Below are positions 14,500 through 21,816 of a stretch of DNA of 64,000 nucleotides, piece by piece. This DNA comes from a virus: positions 124,001 to 188,000 of IMG/VR virus record IMGVR_UViG_3300029258_003221, one strand, 5' to 3'. A model generated the notes under the pieces. It saw only the letters and a list, made by a program, of their open reading frames with translations, had not been told where the DNA came from and ran no database searches. The position numbers were made by a program, and so were the translations under genes. Position 1 is the stretch's first letter, and every line of letters begins with the position of its first letter.

Positions 14500-15525
14500 T
14501 TATGCCACCATTTCCAGAGCGAGCTGGAATGCTCGTTCCTTAAAGGCAGCCCCGTCATTCTCGATAACCGACTTGTATCGGTTCTCGTTCGTTGCTCGTT
14601 TGTCACCACGAACAGTCCGACGTTTGCCATGGTCAATAGCCTCAGTCACACTGTTAAACAGTGCCCACCAAGTGCCCTTGACTCCCTTCATCTGCTGTCC
14701 GGGCTGTTTGAACATATAGCGAAGTTCGCCAACCTTTCGGTCGTGAGCATTCTTTGCTCGGTTGTATCCTCGTTCCGTTGAGTACGTTTCCTCAACAGGT
14801 GTCGGATACAGTTCTTCCATGTAATCCGCTGCACGTTCTTTGTCGTATCCCACCAACAGTTTCTGTGCGTTTTCACGAAACAGGGTGAACTGTCGATCAA
14901 ACTGACTGATGGCGTCTTTCGCCGCATCCAGCTTGAGTTTCATGTCACCAGAGTGCCGAATGGCAATCTGATTCGTGTTGCCTTCCAGTGCTGCACGAAC
15001 CGTGTTAGCACAAACGGCACGAACGCTTGTAGGTGTCAGAATTGTTGATCCGCCACCATGCTGAAGTTTCGCCATGACATAGCGAAAACTCACATCGCCG
15101 GGAACAACTTCGTCATAGGACGGCATACGAGCGAGCAGAACAACGCTCTTTCCGCCATTCAGGACGAAGACTGATTCGTATCGAATCACGCCGTCCATGT
15201 GCAGGGAATCGAGAAACTCGAATCCTTCACGGTTCTGGAGTGGTTCGTACTTGTCACCCACTACGTGGAGGAGTTTGCCGGTGTCTGTTCTGACCAGACG
15301 ATACCAACCGTCATCGGCGTTGCCGTCAGTGTCACAGACAGGACGTTTTTCCACCTTGAAGAAAATTGAAGGAAGAATTTCCTCAATTTCCTGTGAACAG
15401 GGTGCCAGACCTTCACCCGGTCGCCAGACTTCACCAAGGCCATGCCATGCGGGTGAATTCGCATAGAGTGCTTCGTGAGCCAATCGACCATCGGACAGTC
15501 TTACTGCTTCAATCTCATGTGACAT
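14500..15525 (-). CDS. DUF932 / TIGR03299-type phage-plasmid protein (341 aa)
   Basis: TGGGAGAGTGACT precedes ATG 15525. MSHEIEAVRLSDGRLAHEAL and the W-H-G-L-G motif at residues 28-31 (SPAWHGLGEVW) are typical of the DUF932 family found in plasmids and phages, as are VRAVCANTVRAAL and the C-terminal WWALFNSVTEAIDHGK. The family has no firm biochemical role; it is often near recombination or plasmid maintenance genes. Hexamers at 14798, 15032 and 15280 are internal. Confidence 0.85.
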   Translation of the reverse strand: MSHEIEAVRLSDGRLAHEALYANSPAWHGLGEVWRPGEGLAPCSQEIEEILPSIFFKVEKRPVCDTDGNADDGWYRLVRTDTGKLLHVVGDKYEPLQNREGFEFLDSLHMDGVIRYESVFVLNGGKSVVLLARMPSYDEVVPGDVSFRYVMAKLQHGGGSTILTPTSVRAVCANTVRAALEGNTNQIAIRHSGDMKLKLDAAKDAISQFDRQFTLFRENAQKLLVGYDKERAADYMEELYPTPVEETYSTERGYNRAKNAHDRKVGELRYMFKQPGQQMKGVKGTWWALFNSVTEAIDHGKRRTVRGDKRATNENRYKSVIENDGAAFKERAFQLALEMVA

Positions 15526-15610
15526 AGTCACTCTCCCAAAAAGAAAACTTTTGTTTTGGCGATTGTTCGCCACTGTCCCATCATAGGGTGTCCACTTTTA
15601 CTCCCAGCGA

Positions 15611-15880
15611 TCAGGAAGTAAGAGTCCAAGGCCGATGGGTAGCCTCGATTCCTTGATTGTCACGAATTTCACGATGATCCTCATCCAGCATATTCGTGAT
15701 AGTATTGCAGTCTCCTCGTGTCAGGTGACCATCCAGCGTCCCTTGAACAATGAATGTCGCTGTGACTGCCGGATGTCGGCGGGACAGATTCTGAATCACA
15801 GCAACATAGTTTTTGTTGTGCCAATCAGCGATCAAATTACTCACTGATCGGTCGATGACTTCGTTGTACTCAGGTGTCAC
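15611..15880 (-). CDS. Unknown protein (89 aa), GTG start inside the hexamer
   Basis: CAGGAGAGTAAGT precedes GTG 15880, and the start itself reads GTGACACC, so start codon and hexamer overlap; the upstream stop (GACACCTGA) also lies here. Helical N-terminal part (EVIDRSVSNLIADWHNKNYV). The frame is open further upstream but without a ribosome site. Confidence 0.65.
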   Translation of the reverse strand: MTPEYNEVIDRSVSNLIADWHNKNYVAVIQNLSRRHPAVTATFIVQGTLDGHLTRGDCNTITNMLDEDHREIRDNQGIEATHRPWTLTS

Positions 15881-16571
15881 ACTTACTCTCCTGATATTTG
15901 GCCCACAGCAGCGGGCATTCGGTTGCCAGCCATTCCAACACGTCACTCAGTGTTCCCGTCTGAGAACTAGCGTGAGTTGCAACAGCGTTGTATTCGTCTT
16001 GCCATTGTTCGGGTGTCGCACCCCATCCAATGCAAAGACCATCTTCCCGCATTCCGTACTGTCGATCCTCAGCATCCTGACGAATGTTCTCAATGTCTGA
16101 TTCCACAGCGGCAATGAACTCCAGACTGTCAACAGTTACACCGTGTCGAGCAGCCACTTCTTTGGCAATGCCTTCCAGCTTCTGTCGTTTCTCAGCCTGT
16201 TGCCTTGCTTCGTGGGTTTCCGGGGTGTCCACTCGTTGAACGATGGCAACACCACAGTTGTACTCAAACAGAGTTTGAAACAGCTCCAAACCATTTTCAT
16301 TTGGAATGCGGGTATCGATCAGAAGATACTTCAGGCAATCCTCATCAAGATTGAAGACAAATTCCTTTGCCATGGCGGCAACGTCACAAGTCTTGTAATA
16401 CCGACGATCACCGTACAAATCAGGATCGTCGTTAATCATGGTGACCACGATAGTGGGAATGCCCACACGCTCAATAATCGTGGAAACATATTTTTCCATT
16501 CGCTGCTTGCGAAAGGCACAAAGTGCGGCCTGTCCATAACCTTCGCCGATGAATTCAAGCATGTCGTTCAT
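15870..16571 (-). CDS. Unknown protein (233 aa)
   Basis: CGGGAGAGACAAA precedes ATG 16571. Alpha/beta N-terminal half (VGIPTIVVTMINDDP, DCLKYLLIDTRIPNENGLELFQTLF) recalls a receiver-like or hydrolase-like fold but lacks the key residues to name it; the centre is a charged helix. It ends in ...ESKCDT with the stop formed by GACACC-TGA. Confidence 0.7.
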   Translation of the reverse strand: MNDMLEFIGEGYGQAALCAFRKQRMEKYVSTIIERVGIPTIVVTMINDDPDLYGDRRYYKTCDVAAMAKEFVFNLDEDCLKYLLIDTRIPNENGLELFQTLFEYNCGVAIVQRVDTPETHEARQQAEKRQKLEGIAKEVAARHGVTVDSLEFIAAVESDIENIRQDAEDRQYGMREDGLCIGWGATPEQWQDEYNAVATHASSQTGTLSDVLEWLATECPLLWAKYQESKCDT

Positions 16572-16624
16572 TTTGTCTCTCCCGAAACAACTTTTGTATT
16601 TGTCACTGTCTGCTTGATGGGTGT

Positions 16625-16689
16625 CAGCTAACTCCCTGACCGTTGGGAGTGTTGTCACATCCTTATCCTACGGAGTAAGGAGTTAGCTG
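16625..16689 (-). ncRNA. Structured leader RNA closed by an 11-bp stem
   Basis: CAGCTAACTCC pairs with GGAGTTAGCTG; inside are CCTTA/TAAGG and CTCC/GGGAG hairpins. The 3' arm of the closing stem continues into GACACCC, sharing bases with it. It lies between the 16726 stop and the 15870 gene. Confidence 0.5.
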
Positions 16690-16725
16690 TAAAGCAGGTT
16701 CAGGAAAAATTCAGCAAAATTTCTG

Positions 16726-17085
16726 TCAGGTTTCTGCGATTTTGCTCTTGAACTCATCAATTCCATAGCAAAGCATTGATCTGTTATCACGATCTACCTT
16801 GCGGTATTTCTCCAGAGCATCTTCGGAGATTTCTTCCCATCCATTGGCCATGCACAGGTAGTATTTGCCCTCAACATGAGCAACGTCACCCATACTGACA
16901 GAGCAAAACGGCTTTGACTGAAACATGTTCTGCCCGTAGTGGAAAATGCGTTCCAGCAGGGCAAACACGTCTTTCTTGCCGTCCGTAGTACAGGCGTAGA
17001 CTTCACTTTCCGGGATATCAACCGGACGAATCTTTTCCACATCCTCAAAAGCCAGCATGTGGACCTTGAATGTAAGGTTAGCCAT
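16726..17085 (-). CDS. Unknown protein (119 aa)
   Basis: TGGGAGAGTGAAG precedes ATG 17085. Ferredoxin-like pattern of strands and helices (NLTFKVHMLAFEDVEKI, RSMLCYGIDEFKSKIAET) without catalytic motifs. It contains no hexamer inside the gene. Confidence 0.7.
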   Translation of the reverse strand: MANLTFKVHMLAFEDVEKIRPVDIPESEVYACTTDGKKDVFALLERIFHYGQNMFQSKPFCSVSMGDVAHVEGKYYLCMANGWEEISEDALEKYRKVDRDNRSMLCYGIDEFKSKIAET

Positions 17086-17087
17086 CT

Positions 17088-17300
17088 TCACTCTCCCAAG
17101 TGTTCTTTGGTGATTGTTGTTGTCACTCTCTTGCCTATTGTCAGGGTGTCGCCAACCTTGAATACTGATGTGGCGTCCTCTAACAACTGATCGGCAGACA
17201 ATGGAGTTCCATTCACTTTGACAGCTTTATGAGAAACTGCTCGACGACTTTCGGCCATCGAGCAGAACTCAAATTGCATCAAAAATTGGTTAACTTTCAT
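17088..17300 (-). CDS. S4-like RNA-binding domain protein (70 aa)
   Basis: ATG 17300 lies 11 bases inside the end of the upstream gene. Residues 1-58 read RRAVSHKAVKVNGTPLSAD...VFKVGDTLTIGKR, which matches the S4 fold (basic helix, V-x-V-N-G, then V-x-x-G-D-x-l-x-i). S4 proteins of this size bind structured RNA such as rRNA or tRNA. In an array with two tRNA-like RNAs this is a tempting partner, but that is inference. Confidence 0.7.
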   Translation of the reverse strand: MKVNQFLMQFEFCSMAESRRAVSHKAVKVNGTPLSADQLLEDATSVFKVGDTLTIGKRVTTTITKEHLGE

Positions 17301-17853
17301 CAGACTCATTCTGACATAATTCAGAACAGTAACACTCTCGATGCCAGTCTTCGTCGGTGTCCTCAAATGCCTCATGACAATTCAGACAGATTTCAACTGA
17401 TGGTGTGAAGTGATGTTGTTCGGCACAATACTCTGAGCAACAATCATACTCGCCGGTATCAGCGTTGCCGTATTTGTTCTTGCCGAGAAAATCTCCACAC
17501 TGAGCACACTTGGGTAAGTTCTCGTCGAACTCCTTAGCCCCAGCGATAAGAGTGTTGTAGGTGTCCTCATTGGCTGGTTCACAGTCCAATGGCATACTTG
17601 TGCCATGTGTAAACCCACAACCAATGTGGATTTCCTCGTCAGAATCAGCCTGCCATGCCTTGGCAATGGAAATTGCTGTTTCAACTGCTTCGGTCATGTT
17701 GGTGAATGTCTCAAATTCACCAACATATTTTTTGACCAGAGCATCAGGGCCGGTGTAATCAATGCCACCCTGAGTGATTTCGACAGTCGGGTGTTCTTCA
17801 CCCCAGCGTTTCTGTCGTGTAACGGTAAACTCATTGACTGCGATAGTCATCAT
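17290..17853 (-). CDS. Protein with C-terminal zinc-binding Cys cluster (187 aa)
   Basis: TGGGAGAGTGTT precedes ATG 17853. N-terminal 100 residues are alpha/beta without motif. The C-terminal 80 residues hold CAQCGDFLG, DCCSEYCAEQHH, ICLNCHEAFED and CYCSELCQ, enough for two zinc sites of the treble-clef or MYM/TRASH type. Hexamers 17356 and 17560 encode E-D-T. Confidence 0.75.
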   Translation of the reverse strand: MMTIAVNEFTVTRQKRWGEEHPTVEITQGGIDYTGPDALVKKYVGEFETFTNMTEAVETAISIAKAWQADSDEEIHIGCGFTHGTSMPLDCEPANEDTYNTLIAGAKEFDENLPKCAQCGDFLGKNKYGNADTGEYDCCSEYCAEQHHFTPSVEICLNCHEAFEDTDEDWHRECYCSELCQNESDES

Positions 17854-17891
17854 AACACTCTCCCAAGTGAACAGGTTGTTTGAACAACTCG

Positions 17892-18089
17892 TTACCGGGT
17901 GTCGTGTTCCTTACGAACCTTCCGGTAGCATTCAATAAATTCAGCGTCAAATGAAGAACGCCATCCACAGCGGCAACGAAACTGATTCCCATCCCACTCT
18001 GTTCGTGGATGACCTTTACGACAACCATCACTCCCACAGTAAGGGGAGTATCCCGGTCGTGTCAGAAGATTCTTACGAACAATGCTCAT
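17892..18089 (-). CDS. Small zinc-ribbon type protein (65 aa)
   Basis: ATG 18089 overlaps the upstream stop (ATGA). Y-C-G-S-D-G-C-R-K-G-H-P...F-R-C-R-C-G-W gives two Cys pairs and a His. The gene ends D-T-R-stop formed by GACACCCGGTAA, so the leader block of the next gene is used as the end of this one. Confidence 0.65.
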   Translation of the reverse strand: MSIVRKNLLTRPGYSPYCGSDGCRKGHPRTEWDGNQFRCRCGWRSSFDAEFIECYRKVRKEHDTR

Positions 18090-18442
18090 ATCAGTTCATC
18101 AATCTTCTTAACTTCGATTCGGGTGTCATCTTCAGCCCAGCACAATCCACTGTGAAGGACAGCACACAAATCGCCGTCATCATTCCGGCGACATTCATGC
18201 ACACGCCCAGACACTGGGAACTTCACGATGTAACGCTGTTCATCGCCAAACTTGTTGATTTCGTTTTTCTGGCAGAAGTCAACCAGAGTCTGGCCTTCCT
18301 CCAACATGCCGAGATAATTTGCCCTTACACCTTCAGTGTTCTTGATGGCAGTCGGCACGGCCTGTTCAGGTGCGTCACAATCGACTTTCGCAACCCAGCG
18401 ATTCGCTGAATTGACGTATATTGCTACGACGTAGGTGTTCAT
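18086..18442 (-). CDS. Unknown protein (118 aa)
   Basis: TTGGGAGAGAG precedes ATG 18442, which overlaps the previous stop (ATGA); the ribosome site lies inside the previous coding region. Beta-rich start (TYVVAIYVNSANRWVAKVDC) then CRRNDDGDLCAVLHSGLC with three Cys. Hexamer 18122 is read as DDTR. Confidence 0.7.
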   Translation of the reverse strand: MNTYVVAIYVNSANRWVAKVDCDAPEQAVPTAIKNTEGVRANYLGMLEEGQTLVDFCQKNEINKFGDEQRYIVKFPVSGRVHECRRNDDGDLCAVLHSGLCWAEDDTRIEVKKIDELI

Positions 18443-18726
18443 CTCTCTCCCAAACCTTTCATGGTGTCATCTTCACCAAGATAGCGAACATCACCAATAT
18501 CAGCGGTGTCAGCTTCGTAGTCTCTGACTAATTCAAAAGCAGCAGTAACTACACGATGTTGGTCGTAAGCTTCTGAGAAGTTAGATGGCATACAGGATGA
18601 CATTCCAACAGTCCACCCGTCACCATAATTGGCCAAAAGAACAACATCATAAGGAGTGTTTTTATTGTCTGTGTAACCACGAACTTCAACACCAGTTGTG
18701 CCTGCTTTTTTCAGTTCGACTTTCAT
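18439..18726 (-). CDS. Unknown protein (95 aa)
   Basis: ATG 18726 overlaps the upstream stop (ATGA). Contains G-G/T-T-G-V-E-V-R-G-Y and FELVRDYEADTADIGD; two hexamers only 42 bases apart (18463, 18505) both encode D-T. Confidence 0.65.
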   Translation of the reverse strand: MKVELKKAGTTGVEVRGYTDNKNTPYDVVLLANYGDGWTVGMSSCMPSNFSEAYDQHRVVTAAFELVRDYEADTADIGDVRYLGEDDTMKGLGER

Positions 18727-18899
18727 CGTCGGTTCTTCTTCCTGTTTTGTCGTGCCCGTTTCTTGGCTGCACGATTTTTTCGTTTGATTGATCGTTCTTC
18801 AGGTGAAGTGAAGTAACCTCTTCGTGATGGTTGATCAGGTGTCATCGACCCCAAAGCAATCATCCCCATTGTCAACATCGCCATGTCCCGTTGATTCAT
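18723..18899 (-). CDS. Small protein with basic C-terminal tail (58 aa)
   Basis: AAGGAAAACAG precedes ATG 18899. A methionine-rich hydrophobic start (MLTMGMIALGS) is followed by a long basic tail (KRKNRAAKKRARQNRKKNRR). It could bind nucleic acid. It overlaps the upstream gene by 65 bases. Confidence 0.6.
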   Translation of the reverse strand: MNQRDMAMLTMGMIALGSMTPDQPSRRGYFTSPEERSIKRKNRAAKKRARQNRKKNRR

Positions 18900-19176
18900 C
18901 TGTTTTCCTTTCTCCAATTTCACAACCAACCAGCAATGCCGACAGCATATTGCCCGAAGATTCTTGAACACGTTTGAGTTCATCTCGGACAGCAGCACCA
19001 CAAGCATCACTTACTATCTTTGCTGACTGAACGATTATTTCTGCATGCTTTTCACAGCGAGCAGCCAGTCGATCCAGTCCCAAATGTCTGGCTGATTCAG
19101 CGGTGTCACGAAGTGAATAAGCAATGTCATTGAATTGCTCGTGCATTTCGTAAACGACGTTAATCATTTCTTTCAT
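18835..19176 (-). CDS. Helical protein, unknown (113 aa)
   Basis: AGGAAATGTCTG precedes ATG 19176. Long amphipathic helices (SLRDTAESARHLGLDRLAARCEKHAE) resemble small helical-bundle phage proteins; the tail is acidic and ends VDDT, with the stop formed at the hexamer (GACACCTGA). Confidence 0.65.
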   Translation of the reverse strand: MKEMINVVYEMHEQFNDIAYSLRDTAESARHLGLDRLAARCEKHAEIIVQSAKIVSDACGAAVRDELKRVQESSGNMLSALLVGCEIGERKTDESTGHGDVDNGDDCFGVDDT

Positions 19177-19225
19177 CAGACATTTCCTGTTTTAAGCCAA
19201 CCACCCATGCAGAATTGCAGAGGGG

Positions 19226-19244
19226 TGGCGGCGGGGAGAGTTTC
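19226..19244 (-). repeat. 3' element GAAACTCTCCCCGCCGCC, copy 2
   Basis: Second copy of the element at 14480, again just after a stop codon and followed by a hairpin CCACCC/GGGTGG (about 19203-19226) with an inner TGCA/TGCA stem. It may be part of a transcript 3' end. Confidence 0.5.
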
Positions 19245-19557
19245 AAACCGTGCCAGCAATTGCTGACACGGTGGGGAGAGTACCATCGTGTACCACGAAT
19301 TCCTCAATGTTCTTGTCTTCAATTCGGTGATAGGTGTCACTCACTGGGATAGTGACATAAACTCTGCCACCAGCTTCAACTGTGATATTATCCTCAGTGA
19401 TCTGCACCACCTTTGCCTTGAGTCTGTCGGCTCTTTTCTTCGCCACTCCCAGACGGCGATAAGTTTTTACGCAGGTGTTTGTACTTCCCCAATTAGCGAA
19501 ACTTCGCCAACGGTTATCACGACACATACGCATGCCGTCTTTGATTAGAAAAATCAT
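19243..19557 (-). CDS. Unknown protein (104 aa)
   Basis: GGGAGCTGGAA precedes ATG 19557, overlapping the upstream stop (ATGA). Basic first half (KTYRRLGVAKKRADRLKAK) and a beta-barrel-like second half (VVQITEDNITVEAGGRVYVTIP). Hexamer 19333 encodes SDTY. Confidence 0.7.
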   Translation of the reverse strand: MIFLIKDGMRMCRDNRWRSFANWGSTNTCVKTYRRLGVAKKRADRLKAKVVQITEDNITVEAGGRVYVTIPVSDTYHRIEDKNIEEFVVHDGTLPTVSAIAGTV

Positions 19558-19883
19558 TTCCAGCTCCCTGCATCAAGTTTCAATTCTTTCCGAATTAGCT
19601 TCAACGCAGTCTCAATGTGGGTGTCATGCAACGTCACTCCATTGTCGTCGTATGACTGGAAATTTTCGTCGTGAGGAACCAAACGAACCCACGTTCCATT
19701 CGCAAAACATGGATGATTGTCGTTGTACTGCAACTGATTTGTCAGTTTGTGGTACAATGCCCACATGAGTTGACAGCCATTTCGATCCTCAGCGAAGTCA
19801 CGACAATTCTGCGGCCCCAGATGATCCGCAATAGTACGAATCCCGTTTTTCAACTGTTCGTACCGGACTTGTGACATTTTCAT
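19554..19883 (-). CDS. Unknown protein (109 aa)
   Basis: TGGGGAGAGAGTA precedes ATG 19883, overlapping the previous stop (TAATG). Helical N-terminus, then a beta stretch NGTWVRLVPHDENFQS and a C-terminal helix. Hexamer 19620 is read as HDTH. Confidence 0.7.
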   Translation of the reverse strand: MKMSQVRYEQLKNGIRTIADHLGPQNCRDFAEDRNGCQLMWALYHKLTNQLQYNDNHPCFANGTWVRLVPHDENFQSYDDNGVTLHDTHIETALKLIRKELKLDAGSWK

Positions 19884-20281
19884 TACTCTCTCCCCAAGTT
19901 TCTGTGATCACCACCACACAGGTAACAACCGTCAAGTCTGTCACACTCTTCAGGTGTCCACGGTGAGTCACACTGAATCACCTCAGTCTCTACTGCCTTG
20001 ATCGCCACAATCTGTGCGGCCTCATAAGCATCAGACAAAGGATTCGGACCCATGTTATCTCGATGGCAATAATACCAGATATCGAGATAGTCAGCCTTCG
20101 GCATGACAACACGGACAATACACGACGGAGCCGGATCAGGATATTCTCCTGTGTCGGAGTAATCATTGGGACAGGTGTCACCCCAATCCGGCTCCGTGTC
20201 CACACGACAGTCTACGGCATTTCTTGCACAATCCAAAACCGCACCGTCGCCGTAGTAGCTGATATATCGTTCGACGTTCAT
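19883..20281 (-). CDS. Acidic Cys-containing protein, unknown (132 aa)
   Basis: GGGGAGAGAGTG precedes ATG 20281. The end CDRLDGCYLCGGDHRNLGRE has a C...C-x-x-C-x-x-x-H set that might bind zinc. Leader copy GACACCTGATATTTGTTCATC. Hexamers at 19953 and 20175 are internal. Confidence 0.7.
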   Translation of the reverse strand: MNVERYISYYGDGAVLDCARNAVDCRVDTEPDWGDTCPNDYSDTGEYPDPAPSCIVRVVMPKADYLDIWYYCHRDNMGPNPLSDAYEAAQIVAIKAVETEVIQCDSPWTPEECDRLDGCYLCGGDHRNLGRE

Positions 20282-20324
20282 CACTCTCTCCCCTAAAGTT
20301 GTGTTGATGAACAAATATCAGGTG

Positions 20325-20717
20325 TCAAACAGCAGCCATCTTCATGTAAAGAACAACCTGCTGAGCACTCATTTTGTAAACCTTGCCGTTCGACACGCTC
20401 TTCACCAGAATCGGATACTTTTTGGCACGAGTATTCGCACCAATGATCTCGAACGTGTCATTGCCGTTGCTGATCTCTTTTCCAAGATCATCAGGGGACA
20501 GACCCCACAGAACAGCATTTCGCTTGAAAGTTTCGCCGTCCTTCGTGTTCACTGAACCATCAGAGTTTTCAGTTCCAACTTCCAGCTTGAACGTGGCTGT
20601 TGTGTGATTGAATGAAGCACGACCAACATCAATTTTCACACCATCAAAGTCCAGATGTTCATCCAGAGCTGACTGGATGGCGTCACGAAGTTCACGTACT
20701 TTTGCCCTGTCAAACAT
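20325..20717 (-). CDS. Conserved phage-type protein (130 aa), C-terminus KMAAV
   Basis: CAGGGAGAATCAA precedes ATG 20717. MFDRAKVRELRDAIQSALDE, then G-V-K-I-D-V-G-R-A-S-F, FKLEV and a basic end NTRAKKYPILVKSVSNGKV match a pattern I know from many phage hypothetical proteins (helix, then a small barrel ending in KYP-x-x). No function is known to me. TGA lies in the hexamer. Confidence 0.7.
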   Translation of the reverse strand: MFDRAKVRELRDAIQSALDEHLDFDGVKIDVGRASFNHTTATFKLEVGTENSDGSVNTKDGETFKRNAVLWGLSPDDLGKEISNGNDTFEIIGANTRAKKYPILVKSVSNGKVYKMSAQQVVLYMKMAAV

Positions 20718-20766
20718 TTGATTCTCCCTGTTGAAAAGAATTGTCTTACACCCAACTGTCAGGGTG

Positions 20767-21015
20767 TCAAACTTGAACAAGCAACCAGTAATGTGGCGTT
20801 GAATGATTGCAGTTAACAGTAGTCTTTTTAGGACGGTATGTCAGCCAACCGCCCACAGACCAGCCCAGATAAAAACCCATCAGACATTTGCTGCGACCTT
20901 CAGCCAATAGCTTTCGGTCGTAGATTTCAGTGTCTTCAGGCAATTGTTCGCCTGCGGTTATCTCTCGATAACCATCAGGGCAAGGCCACTGTTTCCGAAC
21001 TTGACTCTTCGCCAT
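20767..21015 (-). CDS. Unknown protein (82 aa)
   Basis: TGGGAGAGTCAA precedes ATG 21015. WPCPDGYREITAGEQLPEDTE starts a domain seen in small phage proteins (p-GYR-l--ge-i--gD). TGA lies in TGACACCC; leader GACACCTGATTTGGGAGAG is very short. Confidence 0.7.
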   Translation of the reverse strand: MAKSQVRKQWPCPDGYREITAGEQLPEDTEIYDRKLLAEGRSKCLMGFYLGWSVGGWLTYRPKKTTVNCNHSTPHYWLLVQV

Positions 21016-21029
21016 TTGACTCTCCCAAA

Positions 21030-21242
21030 TCAGGTGTCAACAAAAAACACTTTGGCGGTCAAAGTGAGATCCTCCAACAGTTCAGTACAAACACCATTCC
21101 TGCCGATGTTTTTGTCGTCCCACTGAACCCACACAAATCCATCAAGATCCTTTGCCCCATCTTCTGGTGGGTCAATAACACGACCACCACAGGGACGAGA
21201 TTTGCTTTGATTTAGAACTACTGTGCCGGGTCCAATTTTCAT
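21030..21242 (-). CDS. Small SH3-like protein, unknown (70 aa)
   Basis: ATG 21242 overlaps the previous stop (TGATG). KIGPGTVVLN...DGFVWVQWDD...EDLTL has the layout of a small barrel that reads like phage DUF-type SH3 proteins. It ends VFFVDT, the stop formed by GACACC-TGA. Confidence 0.65.
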   Translation of the reverse strand: MKIGPGTVVLNQSKSRPCGGRVIDPPEDGAKDLDGFVWVQWDDKNIGRNGVCTELLEDLTLTAKVFFVDT

Positions 21243-21706
21243 CAGTCTAACCCCAATGCTTCACGTCCAACAAACTTGCCTTCGGTGAAACCAAGTGAAT
21301 ACAGAATGTCCGATGCCAGAGTGTTGCCGACTTCATAGTCACACTCTTCATCACCTTCGATCCATTCGGTGTCCTCACACAACCGTCTGAGGAATACTGG
21401 AAAACTCTCCGGGCTGATATCACAGTCAAGAGTGGTCGCCAGCACCAGCTTGTCGCCAGTCTTCCAGTATTTGGTGTCAGATGTCGCAGTGATAGACCGC
21501 TCACCGTTGCTGAATGAATCCCCACGGGCAGGAACATAGCAAGCCTGCAATCGACTATCGATGCCGATGTTCACCATCTTAGTGGCTACTCGGGCTTCAT
21601 CCTCACAGGTGATGCTCATGGTGAAATTCTCACCAGCACATGCCCTGATGATATCATCGTACTGGTACGTGTAACCGTTGCAGAAAAGCTGTCGTGTGTC
21701 GTCCAT
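21242..21706 (-). CDS. Unknown protein (154 aa)
   Basis: CTGGGAGAGAAACG precedes ATG 21706. Acidic; contains FTMSITCEDEARVATKMVNIG and a W-I-E-G-D-E-E-C-D-Y segment. It is the first gene after a terminator, and its leader (GACACCCAGTAAATTGTCATC) must contain or follow the promoter. Confidence 0.7.
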   Translation of the reverse strand: MDDTRQLFCNGYTYQYDDIIRACAGENFTMSITCEDEARVATKMVNIGIDSRLQACYVPARGDSFSNGERSITATSDTKYWKTGDKLVLATTLDCDISPESFPVFLRRLCEDTEWIEGDEECDYEVGNTLASDILYSLGFTEGKFVGREALGLD

Positions 21707-21750
21707 CGTTTCTCTCCCAGATAAGGTTGTTGATGACAATTTACTGGGTG

Positions 21751-21795
21751 TCAAATAAAAAAGGCACCCGGTGACTAACATCATCACCGGGTGCC
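21751..21795 (-). terminator. Intrinsic terminator after the ParB gene
   Basis: GGCACCCGGTGA (21763-21774) and TCACCGGGTGCC (21784-21795) form a perfect 12-bp stem over 9 bases, followed on the minus transcript by TTTTTTATTT and then GACACCC. This is the clearest terminator in the array and places the hexamer at or near the start of the next transcript. Confidence 0.8.
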
Positions 21796-21816
21796 TCAAC
21801 AGGGGACGACAGGGCG

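Noticed and set aside
13839-14543. Long plus-strand frame of 234 codons
   Set aside because: No ribosome site, runs across minus-strand genes with good starts and across the 14217-14223 junction; a shadow frame.
15870-16571. Response-regulator receiver domain (LIDTRIPNENGLEL)
   Set aside because: The segment recalls D-x-x-m-P-x-x-n-G, but it lacks the acidic pair at the first strand and the conserved Lys; not enough to name.
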